The notes beneath the pieces were generated by a model that worked only from the letters and a program-made list of their open reading frames with translations, was not told the DNA's origin and made no database searches. Positions 50,371-58,741 of a DNA stretch of 64,000 nucleotides are shown one piece after another (the first letter of the stretch is position 1; every line of letters starts with the position of its first letter). Position numbers and translations under genes: made by a program. The stretch spans positions 124,001-188,000 of the forward strand of contig NZ_JARJBB010000008.1 in the NCBI RefSeq assembly GCF_029269835.1, read 5' to 3'. Source of the stretch: Streptomyces tropicalis. GTDB taxonomy: Bacteria; Actinomycetota; Actinomycetes; Streptomycetales; Streptomycetaceae.

Positions 50371-53300
50371 GTGAGCATGTGGGTGCAGCCGTCCGCCGGA
50401 GGTGATCCGTTCGGGACCGCGCGTCTGCGGCGCGGCGTGCTGGACGCGTGGGCCACCAGCCCCGCGCGGTTCAGGGAGGACGCCAACGCCGAGGAGGATC
50501 TCGTCCACGGCGGCTACCGGGACCGCCTCGTCGTCGAGTTGGCGCAGAACGCCGCCGACGCAGCCGCCCGCGCCGGGACGCCCGGCCGGCTGCGCCTCAC
50601 CCTCCGCGACGGCCACCTGGTCGCCGCGAACACCGGCGCCGCGCTGGACGCGACCGGCGTGGAGTCGCTGTCCACGCTGCGGGCCTCCGCGAAGCGGGAC
50701 ACCGCCTCGGTGGGCCGCTTCGGCGTCGGTTTCGCCGCCGTCCTCGCCGTCACCGACGAGCCCGCGGTCGTCGGCCGGCACGGCGGCGTCCGCTGGTCCC
50801 TGGCGGAGGCCCGCGGCCTCGCCGGGGAGACCGCGCGGCACAGTCCCGGCCTCGGCGACGAGATCCGCCGCCGGGACGGCCACGTACCTCTGCTGCGCCT
50901 GCCGTTCGCCGCCGAGGGCACCGCCCCCGATCCGTACGACACGGCCGTCATCCTGCCGCTGCGCGACCCGGCCGCCGCCGACCTCGCCGAGCGGCTGCTC
51001 CAGGGCGTGGACGACGCGCTGCTCCTCGCCCTGCCGGGGCTGGAGGAGGTGGTCGTGGAGATCGGCGACGCCGCTCCCCGCACCCTGCGCCGAGGCGCCG
51101 AGGGCACGCTGGCCGTCGTGGAGGACAGCCGCGACGGCACCACCCGCTGGCGCACGAGCACCGCGCACGGCCCGCTCACCCCCGACCTGCTCGCCGACCG
51201 CCCGGTCGAGGAGCGGCTGCGCCCGCACTGGTCGGTGACCTGGGCCGTGCCCGTGGACACCGACGGCGGCCCGGCCCGCCCGCGCACCGGCCCCGTGGTC
51301 CACGCGCCGACGCCCAGCGACGAGCCACTCGGCGTCCCCGCCCTGCTCATCGCCTCCCTCCCGCTGGACAGCACCCGCCGGCACGCCGCCCCCGGGCCGC
51401 TCACCGACTTCCTGGTCGAGCGCGCGGCGGACGCCTACGCCGAACTGCTCGCCGACTGGCGGCCGGTGAACGCCGGCACGATCGGCCTGGTGCCCGGCCC
51501 GCTCGGCAAGGGCGAGCTGGACGGCGCGCTGCGGCAGGCGATCCTGGCCCGGCTGCCCCGGACCGCGTTCCTGCCGCCCGCCGTCGCGCCGTCCGAGCAC
51601 GACGCGGACCTGCCGGAGGCGCTGCGGCCGCGGGACGCGGAGGTGGTGGAGGGCGCGGGCGCCGACACCGTGCGCGTCCTGGCCGAGGTGCTGCCCACTC
51701 TCGTGCCCGCCGGGCTGGAGCGGCGCGTGGAGCTGCGCACGCTGGGTGTGGCCCGGGTGCCGCTGACCGACGCGGTCGACCGGCTCGCCGGGCTGGAGAA
51801 GGACCCGGGCTGGTGGCGGCGGCTGTACGACAGCCTGGCCGGGGTGGACCCGGACCGGCTGTCCGGGCTGCCCGTGCCGCTGGCCGACGGGCGTACGACG
51901 ATCGGGCCCCGCCAGGTGCTGCTGCCGCTGCCCGAGGGCTCCCCGGCCGACCCGGAGGTGCTGGCGCGGCTCGGCCTGAAGGTCGCCCACCCGGACGCCG
52001 CGCACCCGCTCCTGGAGAAGCTGGGCGCCCTGCCCGCCACCCCGCGCGCGGTGCTCACCACCCCGCAGGTCCGCGCCGCGGTGCAGGCCTCACTCGACGA
52101 CGACACCGGCGCGTGGGACGAGGACACCCCGGACGCCGAGGAGCTGGCCGACACGGTCCTCGCCCTGGTCCGGGAGGCGGCTCTGGAGCCCGGGGACGAG
52201 CCCTGGCTGGGCGCGCTCGCCCTGCCCGACGAGGACGGCGAGCCGACCCCCGCGGGCGAACTCGTCCTCCCCGGCGGCCCGTTCGCACAGGTGGCGCGCG
52301 AGGGCGAACTCCCCTCCGTGGACGCCGAGCTGGCCGCGCGGTGGGGCGAACAGCCGCTCGCGGCCTGCGGGGTGCTGGTGGACTTCGCGCTGGTGCGGGC
52401 GGCGGACGTGGTCCTCGATCCGGACGAACTGGAGCCGCGCGAGGGCGACTTCCCGGAGCCGGACGACCCCGGGCTGCTGGACGCCGTCGACGTGTGGTGC
52501 GAGGACATCCTCGACCGCTTCCCGGACACCCCGGTGCCGCCGGTCGCCACGGAGATCGTCGCCGTGCGCGACCTGGACCTCGTGGACGACGGCCAGTGGC
52601 CCGCGGCCCTCGCCCGGCTGGCCCGTCCGCCGCTGCGGGACGCGCTCGTCCAGCCGGTGCGGATCCTGCTGCCGGACGGAACCCACGAGGTCGTACGGCC
52701 CTACACCGCGTGGTGGCTGCGCGGGCACCCGGTGCTCGGCGGGCGCCGTCCTGCGGGGCTGCGCGCCGCGGGCTCCGACCCGCTGCTGCGCGGACTGTAC
52801 GACGAGGCCGACGCCTCCGGCTTCGACGACGAGCAGGTGCTGCGGGCGCTCGGCGTGCGGACCACGGTCGCCGCCCTGCTGGACGAGCCCGGCGGCGCCG
52901 CCGAGCTGCTGGACCGGCTCGCCGACCCGGCCCGCCCGGTGGGCGCGGCCCAACTGCACGCGCTGTACGGCGCTCTGGCCGAGCTGGACCCGGAGCAGGT
53001 GACCCTGCCCGACGAGCTGCGGGCCGTGGTCGACGGACGGGTGGAGGTGGTGGACGCGGCGGACGCGGTGGTGTGCGACTCGCCGGACCTGCTGCCCTTC
53101 ACCGGGGGTGTGCCGCTGCTGCCGGTGCGGCCGGCGCGGGCGGCGGACCTGGCGGAGCTGTTCCAGGTGCGGCGGCTGAGCGAGTCGGTCACCGGCCGGG
53201 TGGACTCCGACGGCACCGGGCACGACGTCCCCGGGCCGGTGCGGGCGCTGCTCGGGCCGCGGACCCCCGAGGCGTACGTGGAACACGATGAACTGGTCGT

Positions 53301-53484
53301 CGACGGAATCGAGTTGGACTGGCGCCTGACACCGGACGGGGTGCTGCACGCGGCGACCCTGGAGGGCGTGGCGGCGGGGCTGGCGTGGGCGGCCGGGCAG
53401 TGGCCGCGCCGGTTCGAGGTCGCCGCGCTGCTGGAGGACCCGTCCCGCACCGAGGAGCTGGAGCGGGACCGCTGGTTCGACTGA
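50371..53484 (+). CDS. Large GHKL (HSP90/sacsin-like) ATPase
   Basis: 1037 residues from GTG 50371, with GAGGAGAG five bases upstream (ATG 50377 is an alternative). The N-terminal 200 residues hold an HSP90-type ATP site: N-box RLVVELAQNAADAAAR near 53-68 and G-box SVGRFGVGFAAVLAV near 110-124. The remainder is alternating helical/beta sequence with many acidic patches and no recognised catalytic motif. It is like the sacsin N-terminal ATP-binding-like proteins of actinobacteria. A chaperone-like or nucleic-acid-associated role is inferred only from the ATPase fold. It lies alone between the repeat tract and the secreted paralogues. Confidence 0.82.
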   Translation: MSMWVQPSAGGDPFGTARLRRGVLDAWATSPARFREDANAEEDLVHGGYRDRLVVELAQNAADAAARAGTPGRLRLTLRDGHLVAANTGAALDATGVESLSTLRASAKRDTASVGRFGVGFAAVLAVTDEPAVVGRHGGVRWSLAEARGLAGETARHSPGLGDEIRRRDGHVPLLRLPFAAEGTAPDPYDTAVILPLRDPAAADLAERLLQGVDDALLLALPGLEEVVVEIGDAAPRTLRRGAEGTLAVVEDSRDGTTRWRTSTAHGPLTPDLLADRPVEERLRPHWSVTWAVPVDTDGGPARPRTGPVVHAPTPSDEPLGVPALLIASLPLDSTRRHAAPGPLTDFLVERAADAYAELLADWRPVNAGTIGLVPGPLGKGELDGALRQAILARLPRTAFLPPAVAPSEHDADLPEALRPRDAEVVEGAGADTVRVLAEVLPTLVPAGLERRVELRTLGVARVPLTDAVDRLAGLEKDPGWWRRLYDSLAGVDPDRLSGLPVPLADGRTTIGPRQVLLPLPEGSPADPEVLARLGLKVAHPDAAHPLLEKLGALPATPRAVLTTPQVRAAVQASLDDDTGAWDEDTPDAEELADTVLALVREAALEPGDEPWLGALALPDEDGEPTPAGELVLPGGPFAQVAREGELPSVDAELAARWGEQPLAACGVLVDFALVRAADVVLDPDELEPREGDFPEPDDPGLLDAVDVWCEDILDRFPDTPVPPVATEIVAVRDLDLVDDGQWPAALARLARPPLRDALVQPVRILLPDGTHEVVRPYTAWWLRGHPVLGGRRPAGLRAAGSDPLLRGLYDEADASGFDDEQVLRALGVRTTVAALLDEPGGAAELLDRLADPARPVGAAQLHALYGALAELDPEQVTLPDELRAVVDGRVEVVDAADAVVCDSPDLLPFTGGVPLLPVRPARAADLAELFQVRRLSESVTGRVDSDGTGHDVPGPVRALLGPRTPEAYVEHDELVVDGIELDWRLTPDGVLHAATLEGVAAGLAWAAGQWPRRFEVAALLEDPSRTEELERDRWFD

Positions 53485-53531
53485 GGTGAACTCCGGGTGA
53501 AGTCCCGTGCGAAACAACTTCACCAGTTCGT

Positions 53532-53586
53532 ACAACCTTTCACTATCGGCCCGGGTCTGGTCGGTGGAGTCAGCGGACTCCACCGA
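53532..53586 (+). promoter_or_regulatory. ECF-like promoter and perfect palindrome before paralogue 1
   Basis: ACAACC (53532-53537) and GGGTCT (53553-53558) resemble an ECF sigma -35/-10 pair. TCGGTGGAGTC (53561-53571), four bases, GACTCCACCGA (53576-53586) is a perfect 11-bp-arm palindrome. The same elements, at the same spacing, precede paralogue 2. Confidence 0.65.
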
Positions 53587-53649
53587 TTCGATCCGGGCAC
53601 CGTGCGGGCTCCCGAGCCGCACTTCGCCCCCTCCACGTGGGGACTACAC

Positions 53650-54549
53650 ATGCGCATTCGTGCCTCTGTCGCCGTTGTGACCGGCGCTCTGGCCCTCACC
53701 GCCCTCGCCGTGCCGGCCGCCCTGGCGGACGGTCACGCGAACCTCGCCGCGCACATCCCGGCCGCCGCCAAGGGTGCGCAGGCCGCCCGCTCCGTCGCGG
53801 CCGCCGGGCAGGCGCCCTCCGTCGCCGCCTCCCCGGCGGACGAGACCGTGGGCGACACCCGCATCACCGGCGTCACCGTCAACGCCGGCAAGGACATCGT
53901 GGTGGGCACCACGCTGAAGAAGACGTTCACCGTCTCCGTCACCGCCACCGACCCGGCCGGGATCTACGACGCCTTCGCCGTCCTGTGGCACGGCGCGAAC
54001 GTGGACCAGCCGGACGGCGCCATCGTCCCGGCCACCATCGACCAGGACCAGGTCGGCAGCTGCACCAACTCCGGCGCCACCACGGCGACCTGCAAGGTCA
54101 CCCTGGTCGCCGACCCCAACGACAACATCTACGCCAACCTCCTGGCGGGCACCTGGAAGGTGTGGGCGGGCGCCGCGGCCAACGACGGCGACTACGTCAT
54201 CAAGGACGCCTACAAGACCACCCACGTCCAGCGCGCCTCCAAGCTCACCGTCAACGCCGCGCCGGAGCCGGTGAAGAAGGGGAGGACCGTCACGGTCACC
54301 GGCAAGCTGTCCCGGGCCAACTGGGACGACCTGCAGTACCACGGCTACACGGGCCAGCCGGTCAAGCTGCAGTTCCGCAAGAAGGACTCCAGCACGTACA
54401 CCACCCTGAAGACCGTCACCACGGACTCCACGGGCAACCTGCGGACCACCACCACGGCGGGCGTGGACGGCTACTACCGCTTCAGCTTCGCGGGCACCAC
54501 GACCACCCCGGCGGTCAGCGCCACGGGTGACTACGTCGACGTGCAGTAG
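53650..54549 (+). CDS. Secreted beta-rich protein, paralogue 1
   Basis: 299 residues from ATG 53650. Sec signal peptide ending VPAALA near 25. A divergent N-terminal domain (residues about 60-200) contains one Cys pair (SCTNSGATTATC). The C-terminal domain of about 100 residues (SKLTVNAAPEPVKKGRTVTV, GKLSRANWDD, VKLQFRKKDSSTYTTLKTV) is Ig-like. The C-terminal domain is almost identical to that of the next gene. Likely an exported surface or matrix protein; ligand unknown. The ribosome binding site is weak. Confidence 0.82.
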   Translation: MRIRASVAVVTGALALTALAVPAALADGHANLAAHIPAAAKGAQAARSVAAAGQAPSVAASPADETVGDTRITGVTVNAGKDIVVGTTLKKTFTVSVTATDPAGIYDAFAVLWHGANVDQPDGAIVPATIDQDQVGSCTNSGATTATCKVTLVADPNDNIYANLLAGTWKVWAGAAANDGDYVIKDAYKTTHVQRASKLTVNAAPEPVKKGRTVTVTGKLSRANWDDLQYHGYTGQPVKLQFRKKDSSTYTTLKTVTTDSTGNLRTTTTAGVDGYYRFSFAGTTTTPAVSATGDYVDVQ

Positions 54550-54661
54550 CACCGCCCGGCGCCGCCGCCCGTGGACGCGCGGTCGGCGGCGCCCTGCCGA
54601 GGCCATCATGTAATGCACACGTCAAGCGCAGGTATGGAATGTAAAATTCCGCCGCGCGACC

Positions 54662-54710
54662 ACAACCCTTTTCGGCCACCGCGGATCTGTCCGCGTGAGT
54701 CAACAGACTC
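54662..54710 (+). promoter_or_regulatory. Matching promoter/palindrome before paralogue 2
   Basis: ACAACC (54662-54667), GGATCT (54683-54688) and GAGTC-N4-GACTC (54697-54710). The distances from ACAACC to the later boxes are the same as at paralogue 1 (30 bases to GAGTC). This indicates shared control. Confidence 0.65.
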
Positions 54711-54805
54711 CACGATCATCCGGGGCCCGCCCGGACGACGGCCGAGCGCACCCGAAGCCCGGCCGCCCGGCGCAGGGCCCCCTTTCTCCACTGTGGGGAT
54801 CGCAC

Positions 54806-55648
54806 ATGCGCATTCGAGCCACCGTGGCCGCCGCCCTCGGCGCCCTGGCCCTCACCGCCCTCGCCGTGCCGGCCGCGCAGGCCGTCGGCACCACCCCCGC
54901 GACCGGCGGCACGCCGTACACGCTCAACGTGAGCTTCTCCAACTACAAGATCGCTCCGGCGGTCAAGGTCGGCACCACCAACGAGGTCTCCACCACGGTC
55001 ACGTACACGCTGACCCACGGCGCGGACGTCGACATCACGGCCAAGGACTTCTACACCGACCCGTTCCTCTACCGGGGCTCCTTCGCCGACCCGTCCAAGG
55101 AGCTCTACGGCGACAACCCGGCGACCTGCACCGCCACCTCGTCGACCACCGCCGCCTGCACGGCGACCATCGACATCTACCCCGCCGACGGCGACCTGCA
55201 GAACGTCGACGCCGGCAAGTGGACCGCCGCCGCCGAGGCCATCGCCTTCAACGGGCAGTCCCAGAGCAACCCCGACTACAGCAAGGTCGGTTACAAGGAC
55301 CAGGACCTCATGGGCAGCACGCTGGTCCAGCGGTACTCCAAGCTCACCGCCGACGCCGCGCCGGAGCCGGTGAAGAAGGGGAGCACCATCACCGTCACCG
55401 GCAAGCTGTCCCGGGCCAACTGGGAGGACCACGCCTACCACGGCTACACCGGCCAGTCGGTGAAGCTCCAGTTTCGCAAGGCCGGCACGAGCACCTACAC
55501 CACCCTGAAGACCGTCACGACGGACTCCACGGGCAACCTGCGGACCACCACCACGGCGGGCGTGGACGGCTACTACCGCTTCAGTTTCGCGGGCACCTCG
55601 ACCACCCCGGCGGTCAGCGCCGCGGGCGACTACGTCGACGTGCAGTAA
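54806..55648 (+). CDS. Secreted beta-rich protein, paralogue 2
   Basis: 280 residues from ATG 54806. The signal peptide (MRIRATVAAALGALALTALA) is nearly the same as in paralogue 1. The N-terminal domain differs (TLNVSFSNYKIAPAVKVGTT, one Cys pair TCTATSSTTAAC). The C-terminal Ig-like domain (KLTADAAPEPVKKGSTITVT to AAGDYVDVQ) is almost identical. This arose by tandem duplication with rapid change or exchange of the N-terminal half. Presumably exported to the cell surface. A terminator follows, shared with the convergent ATPase gene. Confidence 0.82.
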   Translation: MRIRATVAAALGALALTALAVPAAQAVGTTPATGGTPYTLNVSFSNYKIAPAVKVGTTNEVSTTVTYTLTHGADVDITAKDFYTDPFLYRGSFADPSKELYGDNPATCTATSSTTAACTATIDIYPADGDLQNVDAGKWTAAAEAIAFNGQSQSNPDYSKVGYKDQDLMGSTLVQRYSKLTADAAPEPVKKGSTITVTGKLSRANWEDHAYHGYTGQSVKLQFRKAGTSTYTTLKTVTTDSTGNLRTTTTAGVDGYYRFSFAGTSTTPAVSAAGDYVDVQ

Positions 55649-55656
55649 CCCCCACC

Positions 55657-55682
55657 GCCCGGCCGGGCCCGACCGGCCGGGC
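55657..55682. terminator. Bidirectional terminator
   Basis: GCCCGGCCGG (55657-55666) pairs with CCGGCCGGGC (55673-55682). It lies between paralogue 2 and the convergent P-type ATPase gene, touching the latter's stop codon. Confidence 0.8.
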
Positions 55683-58075
55683 TAGGCCGGGAAGCGGCGG
55701 TCGACCCACTGCCACAGGAACTCCAGGACGACCGCCGCGACCGCGGCCACGAGGACCGCGGTCCACGGCATCACCGCCCCCACCAGGTGGAGCGCGAAGA
55801 AGCGCTGGAGCGCCGGCACCAGCAGCACGCACACGAACGCGGCGCCCATCGCCGCCACCAGCGCGACGCGCCACCAGGTGTAGGGCCGGGCGACGATCGC
55901 CAGCACCCACATCGAGACCAGGAACAGCGTCAGCGTCGCGGCGCTGGTCTCCGCCTCCAGCGAGCCCGGCCCGGTGTAGTGGTGGCGGGCGGCGAGATAG
56001 GTCACGAAGGTCGCCACGGCGGCCACCACCCCGCCCGGCACGGCGTAGCGCATGACCCGGCGCACGAAGTGCGGCCGGGCCCGCTCGGTGTTCGGCGCCA
56101 GGGCGAGGAAGAAGGCCGGCACGCCGATCGTCAGCGTGGACAGCAGCGTCAGGTGCCGGGGCAGGAACGGGTACTCCACCTGCCAGCAGACCACCAGCAC
56201 CGCCAGCAGTACCGAGTAGACCGTCTTGACCAGGAACAGGGTGGCGACCCGGGTGATGTTGCCGATGACCCGGCGCCCCTCGGCGACCACCGAGGGCAGC
56301 CCCGCGAAGCTGTTGTCCAGCAGCACGATCTGCGCGACCGCCCGGGTCGCCTCCGAGCCCGACCCCATCGACACGCCGATGTCGGCGTCCTTCAGCGCCA
56401 GCACGTCGTTCACGCCGTCTCCGGTCATCGCGACGGTGTGCCCGCGGAACTGGAGGGCGCCCACCATGTCCCGCTTCTGCTGCGGGGTGACCCGGCCGAA
56501 GACGGTGCCCTCCTCCAGCGCCCGTGCCATGCCCTCGCGCTCCGCGGGCAGCCGGCGCGCGTCGACGGTGGCGCCGCTCAGGCCCACCTTGGCGGCGACG
56601 GCACCCACGGACACCGCGTTGTCGCCGGAGATGACCTTGGCCCGGACGTTCTGCTCGGCGAAGTAGTCCAGGGTCCCGGCCGCGTCGGGCCGCAGCCGCT
56701 GCTCCAGGACGACCAGGGCGGCCGGCGCGACGCCGTCGGCGACGCCGGGGTCGTCGAGCTCGCGGCGGGCGCGGGCCAGCAGCAGCACGCGCAGGCCCTG
56801 CTCGTTCAGCCGGACGGTCTCGGCCAGCGCGGGGGCGTCCGCGGTCAGCAGCACGTCGGGTGCGCCGAGCAGCCAGGTGCTCGCCTGGCCGTCGCCCTCG
56901 CTGAAGGTCGCCCCGCTGTACTTGCGGGCGGAGGAGAAGGGCAGCGCCTCCACACAGCGCCACTCCTCGGTGTCGGGGCAGGCGGCGATGACCGCCTGGA
57001 GTGAGGCGTTGGGGCGCGGGTCGGACTCGCCGAGCGCGCCGAGCACCGTCCGGACGTACGCCTCCTCGTAGCCGTCCAGGGGCCGCAGCTCGGTGACGTC
57101 CATGCCGCCCTCGGTGAGGGTGCCGGTCTTGTCCAGGCAGACCGTGTCCACGCGGGCGAGGCCCTCGATGGCGGGCAGCTCCTGCACCAGGCACTGACGA
57201 CGTCCCAGCCGGATGACACCGATGGCGAAGGCGACCGAGGTGAGGAGCACCAGGCCCTCGGGGACCATCGGGATGATGCCGCCGACCGTCCGGGCGACCG
57301 AGTCCTTGAAGCCGGTCCGCTTCACCACGAGCTGGCTGACGATCAGGCCCAGCGCGGTCGGCACCATCATCCAGGTGACGTACTTCAGGATCGTGGAGAT
57401 GCCGGAGCGCAGCTCGGAGTGGACGAGCGTGAAGCGGGAGGCCTCCTCGGCGAGCTCAGCGGCGTAGGCCTCCCGGCCGACCTTGGTGGCCTGGTAGGCG
57501 CCGCCCCCGGCCACCACGAAGCTGCCGGACATCACCGGGTCGCCGTACCGCTTGACGACGGGTTCGGCCTCCCCGGTGAGCAGGGACTCGTCGATCTCCA
57601 GGCCGTCGGCCTCGGCGCAGACCCCGTCCACGACGACCTTGTCGCCGGGGCCGATCTCCAGCAGGTCGTCCAGGACGATCTCGCCGGTGCCGATCCGCAC
57701 CGTGGTGCCGTCCCGCCGGACCGCGGGCCGCGCCTCCCCGATCACGGCGAGCGAGTCCAGGGTCTGCTTGGCCCGCCACTCCTGGACGATGCCGATGCCG
57801 GTGTTGGCGAGGATCACGAAGCCGAACAGGCTGTCCTGGATCGGCGCGACGAACAGCATGATCAGCCACAGCACGCCGATGATCGCGTTGAACCGGGTGA
57901 AGACGTTCGCGCGGACGATCTCGCCCAGGGAGCGGCTGCTGCGCACCGGGACGTCGTTGACCTGCCCCCGCGCGAGGCGCTGGGCGACCTCGGCGGCGGT
58001 GAGCCCGCCGCCGCGCACCGGGACGGGCACGGGGTGCACCGGGTCGAGTTCGGCGCCCGCGTCGGTGTGGGTCAT
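55682..58075 (-). CDS. P-type cation-transporting ATPase (CtpE-like)
   Basis: 797 residues from ATG 58075. The actuator loop is ESLLTGEAEP near 163-172, the phosphorylation site DKTGTLTEGG has Asp315, the hinge is AMTGDGVNDVLALKDADIGV near 550, and some eight to ten membrane helices are seen. The M4 motif IIPMVPEGLVLLTS (about 267-280) resembles mycobacterial CtpE, a calcium-uptake ATPase, rather than CPx heavy-metal pumps. Ion specificity is inferred by similarity. Long antisense open frames are composition artefacts. Confidence 0.88.
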   Translation of the reverse strand: MTHTDAGAELDPVHPVPVPVRGGGLTAAEVAQRLARGQVNDVPVRSSRSLGEIVRANVFTRFNAIIGVLWLIMLFVAPIQDSLFGFVILANTGIGIVQEWRAKQTLDSLAVIGEARPAVRRDGTTVRIGTGEIVLDDLLEIGPGDKVVVDGVCAEADGLEIDESLLTGEAEPVVKRYGDPVMSGSFVVAGGGAYQATKVGREAYAAELAEEASRFTLVHSELRSGISTILKYVTWMMVPTALGLIVSQLVVKRTGFKDSVARTVGGIIPMVPEGLVLLTSVAFAIGVIRLGRRQCLVQELPAIEGLARVDTVCLDKTGTLTEGGMDVTELRPLDGYEEAYVRTVLGALGESDPRPNASLQAVIAACPDTEEWRCVEALPFSSARKYSGATFSEGDGQASTWLLGAPDVLLTADAPALAETVRLNEQGLRVLLLARARRELDDPGVADGVAPAALVVLEQRLRPDAAGTLDYFAEQNVRAKVISGDNAVSVGAVAAKVGLSGATVDARRLPAEREGMARALEEGTVFGRVTPQQKRDMVGALQFRGHTVAMTGDGVNDVLALKDADIGVSMGSGSEATRAVAQIVLLDNSFAGLPSVVAEGRRVIGNITRVATLFLVKTVYSVLLAVLVVCWQVEYPFLPRHLTLLSTLTIGVPAFFLALAPNTERARPHFVRRVMRYAVPGGVVAAVATFVTYLAARHHYTGPGSLEAETSAATLTLFLVSMWVLAIVARPYTWWRVALVAAMGAAFVCVLLVPALQRFFALHLVGAVMPWTAVLVAAVAAVVLEFLWQWVDRRFPA

Positions 58076-58177
58076 GCCTTCGACGGTACGTGCGGATGCG
58101 CGGCTCCACCCGCCGAGCCGGCGGGGCCGCGTCCGGGGCGCGGAGGTCCGCGGCGCGGCCCGGGCGGGCCGCGCGGG

Positions 58178-58462
58178 TCAGTCGGCCGAGGTGTGCTGCT
58201 GCTCCTGCGGCGCGGGGGCGTCCGCGGCCCGCTTGATCGCCGCGTCCCGCCGGCGGACGTACCAGATGCCGATGAGGCCGAGGCCGCCGCCCGCGAGGCA
58301 GGTCCACAGCCACCAGGTGCGGCCGTGGCCGGCGTACCAGCCGTAGAAGGGGAGCTGGACGAGGAAGAGGACGAACCACACGATCGTGCCGCCGGTGATG
58401 GTCGCGACCACGGGGCCCTCCAGGGGCTCCGGCGCCTCGTGCTTGGGGGTCCACTTCGCCAT
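58178..58462 (-). CDS. DUF2530 family small membrane protein
   Basis: 94 residues from ATG 58462 (MAKWTPKHEAPEPLEGPVVA). Two membrane helices: GTIVWFVLFLVQLPFYGWYA and WLWTCLAGGGLGLIGIWYV. The basic segment RRRDAAIKRAA follows. It matches DUF2530, actinobacterial, role unknown. Divergent from the purine permease gene. Confidence 0.85.
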   Translation of the reverse strand: MAKWTPKHEAPEPLEGPVVATITGGTIVWFVLFLVQLPFYGWYAGHGRTWWLWTCLAGGGLGLIGIWYVRRRDAAIKRAADAPAPQEQQHTSAD

Positions 58463-58585
58463 GGCCCTCAGCTTACGGCCCCCGAACGGCGGCCCCGCCG
58501 GACCGTCCGCTTCCGCGGTGGTCACCGGACGATCACCTGACGTCCCAAGGGTCTACGCGCGGAGATAGCCTTTTGAGCTTCATAT

Positions 58586-58633
58586 GTTCATACTGAAACG
58601 GTCCGAGTCTGGCCACTTCTGTTCGTATGAAAC
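58586..58633 (+). promoter_or_regulatory. Repeated motif in the permease promoter region
   Basis: GTTCATACTGAAAC (58586-58599) and GTTCGTATGAAAC (58621-58633) are direct repeats 35 bases apart, each partly palindromic (GTTC...GAAAC). They lie in an AT-rich patch unusual for this genome. Candidate operator for a purine- or stress-responsive regulator; identity unknown. Confidence 0.5.
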
Positions 58634-58741
58634 ACCAACGGAAACCTGGGGGAGACCCGTCGGTGACCGGAGAGTGGCGAGACTCGATCATGTTCCCGGC
58701 CCCGGTACGTCCGTACCCCCCGCACCCCTGAGGTCACCCGC

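Noticed and set aside
49185..50486. 433-codon reverse open frame across the repeat tract
   Set aside because: It is low complexity, repeats with the 207-base unit, overlaps the DUF3027 gene, and has no ribosome site.
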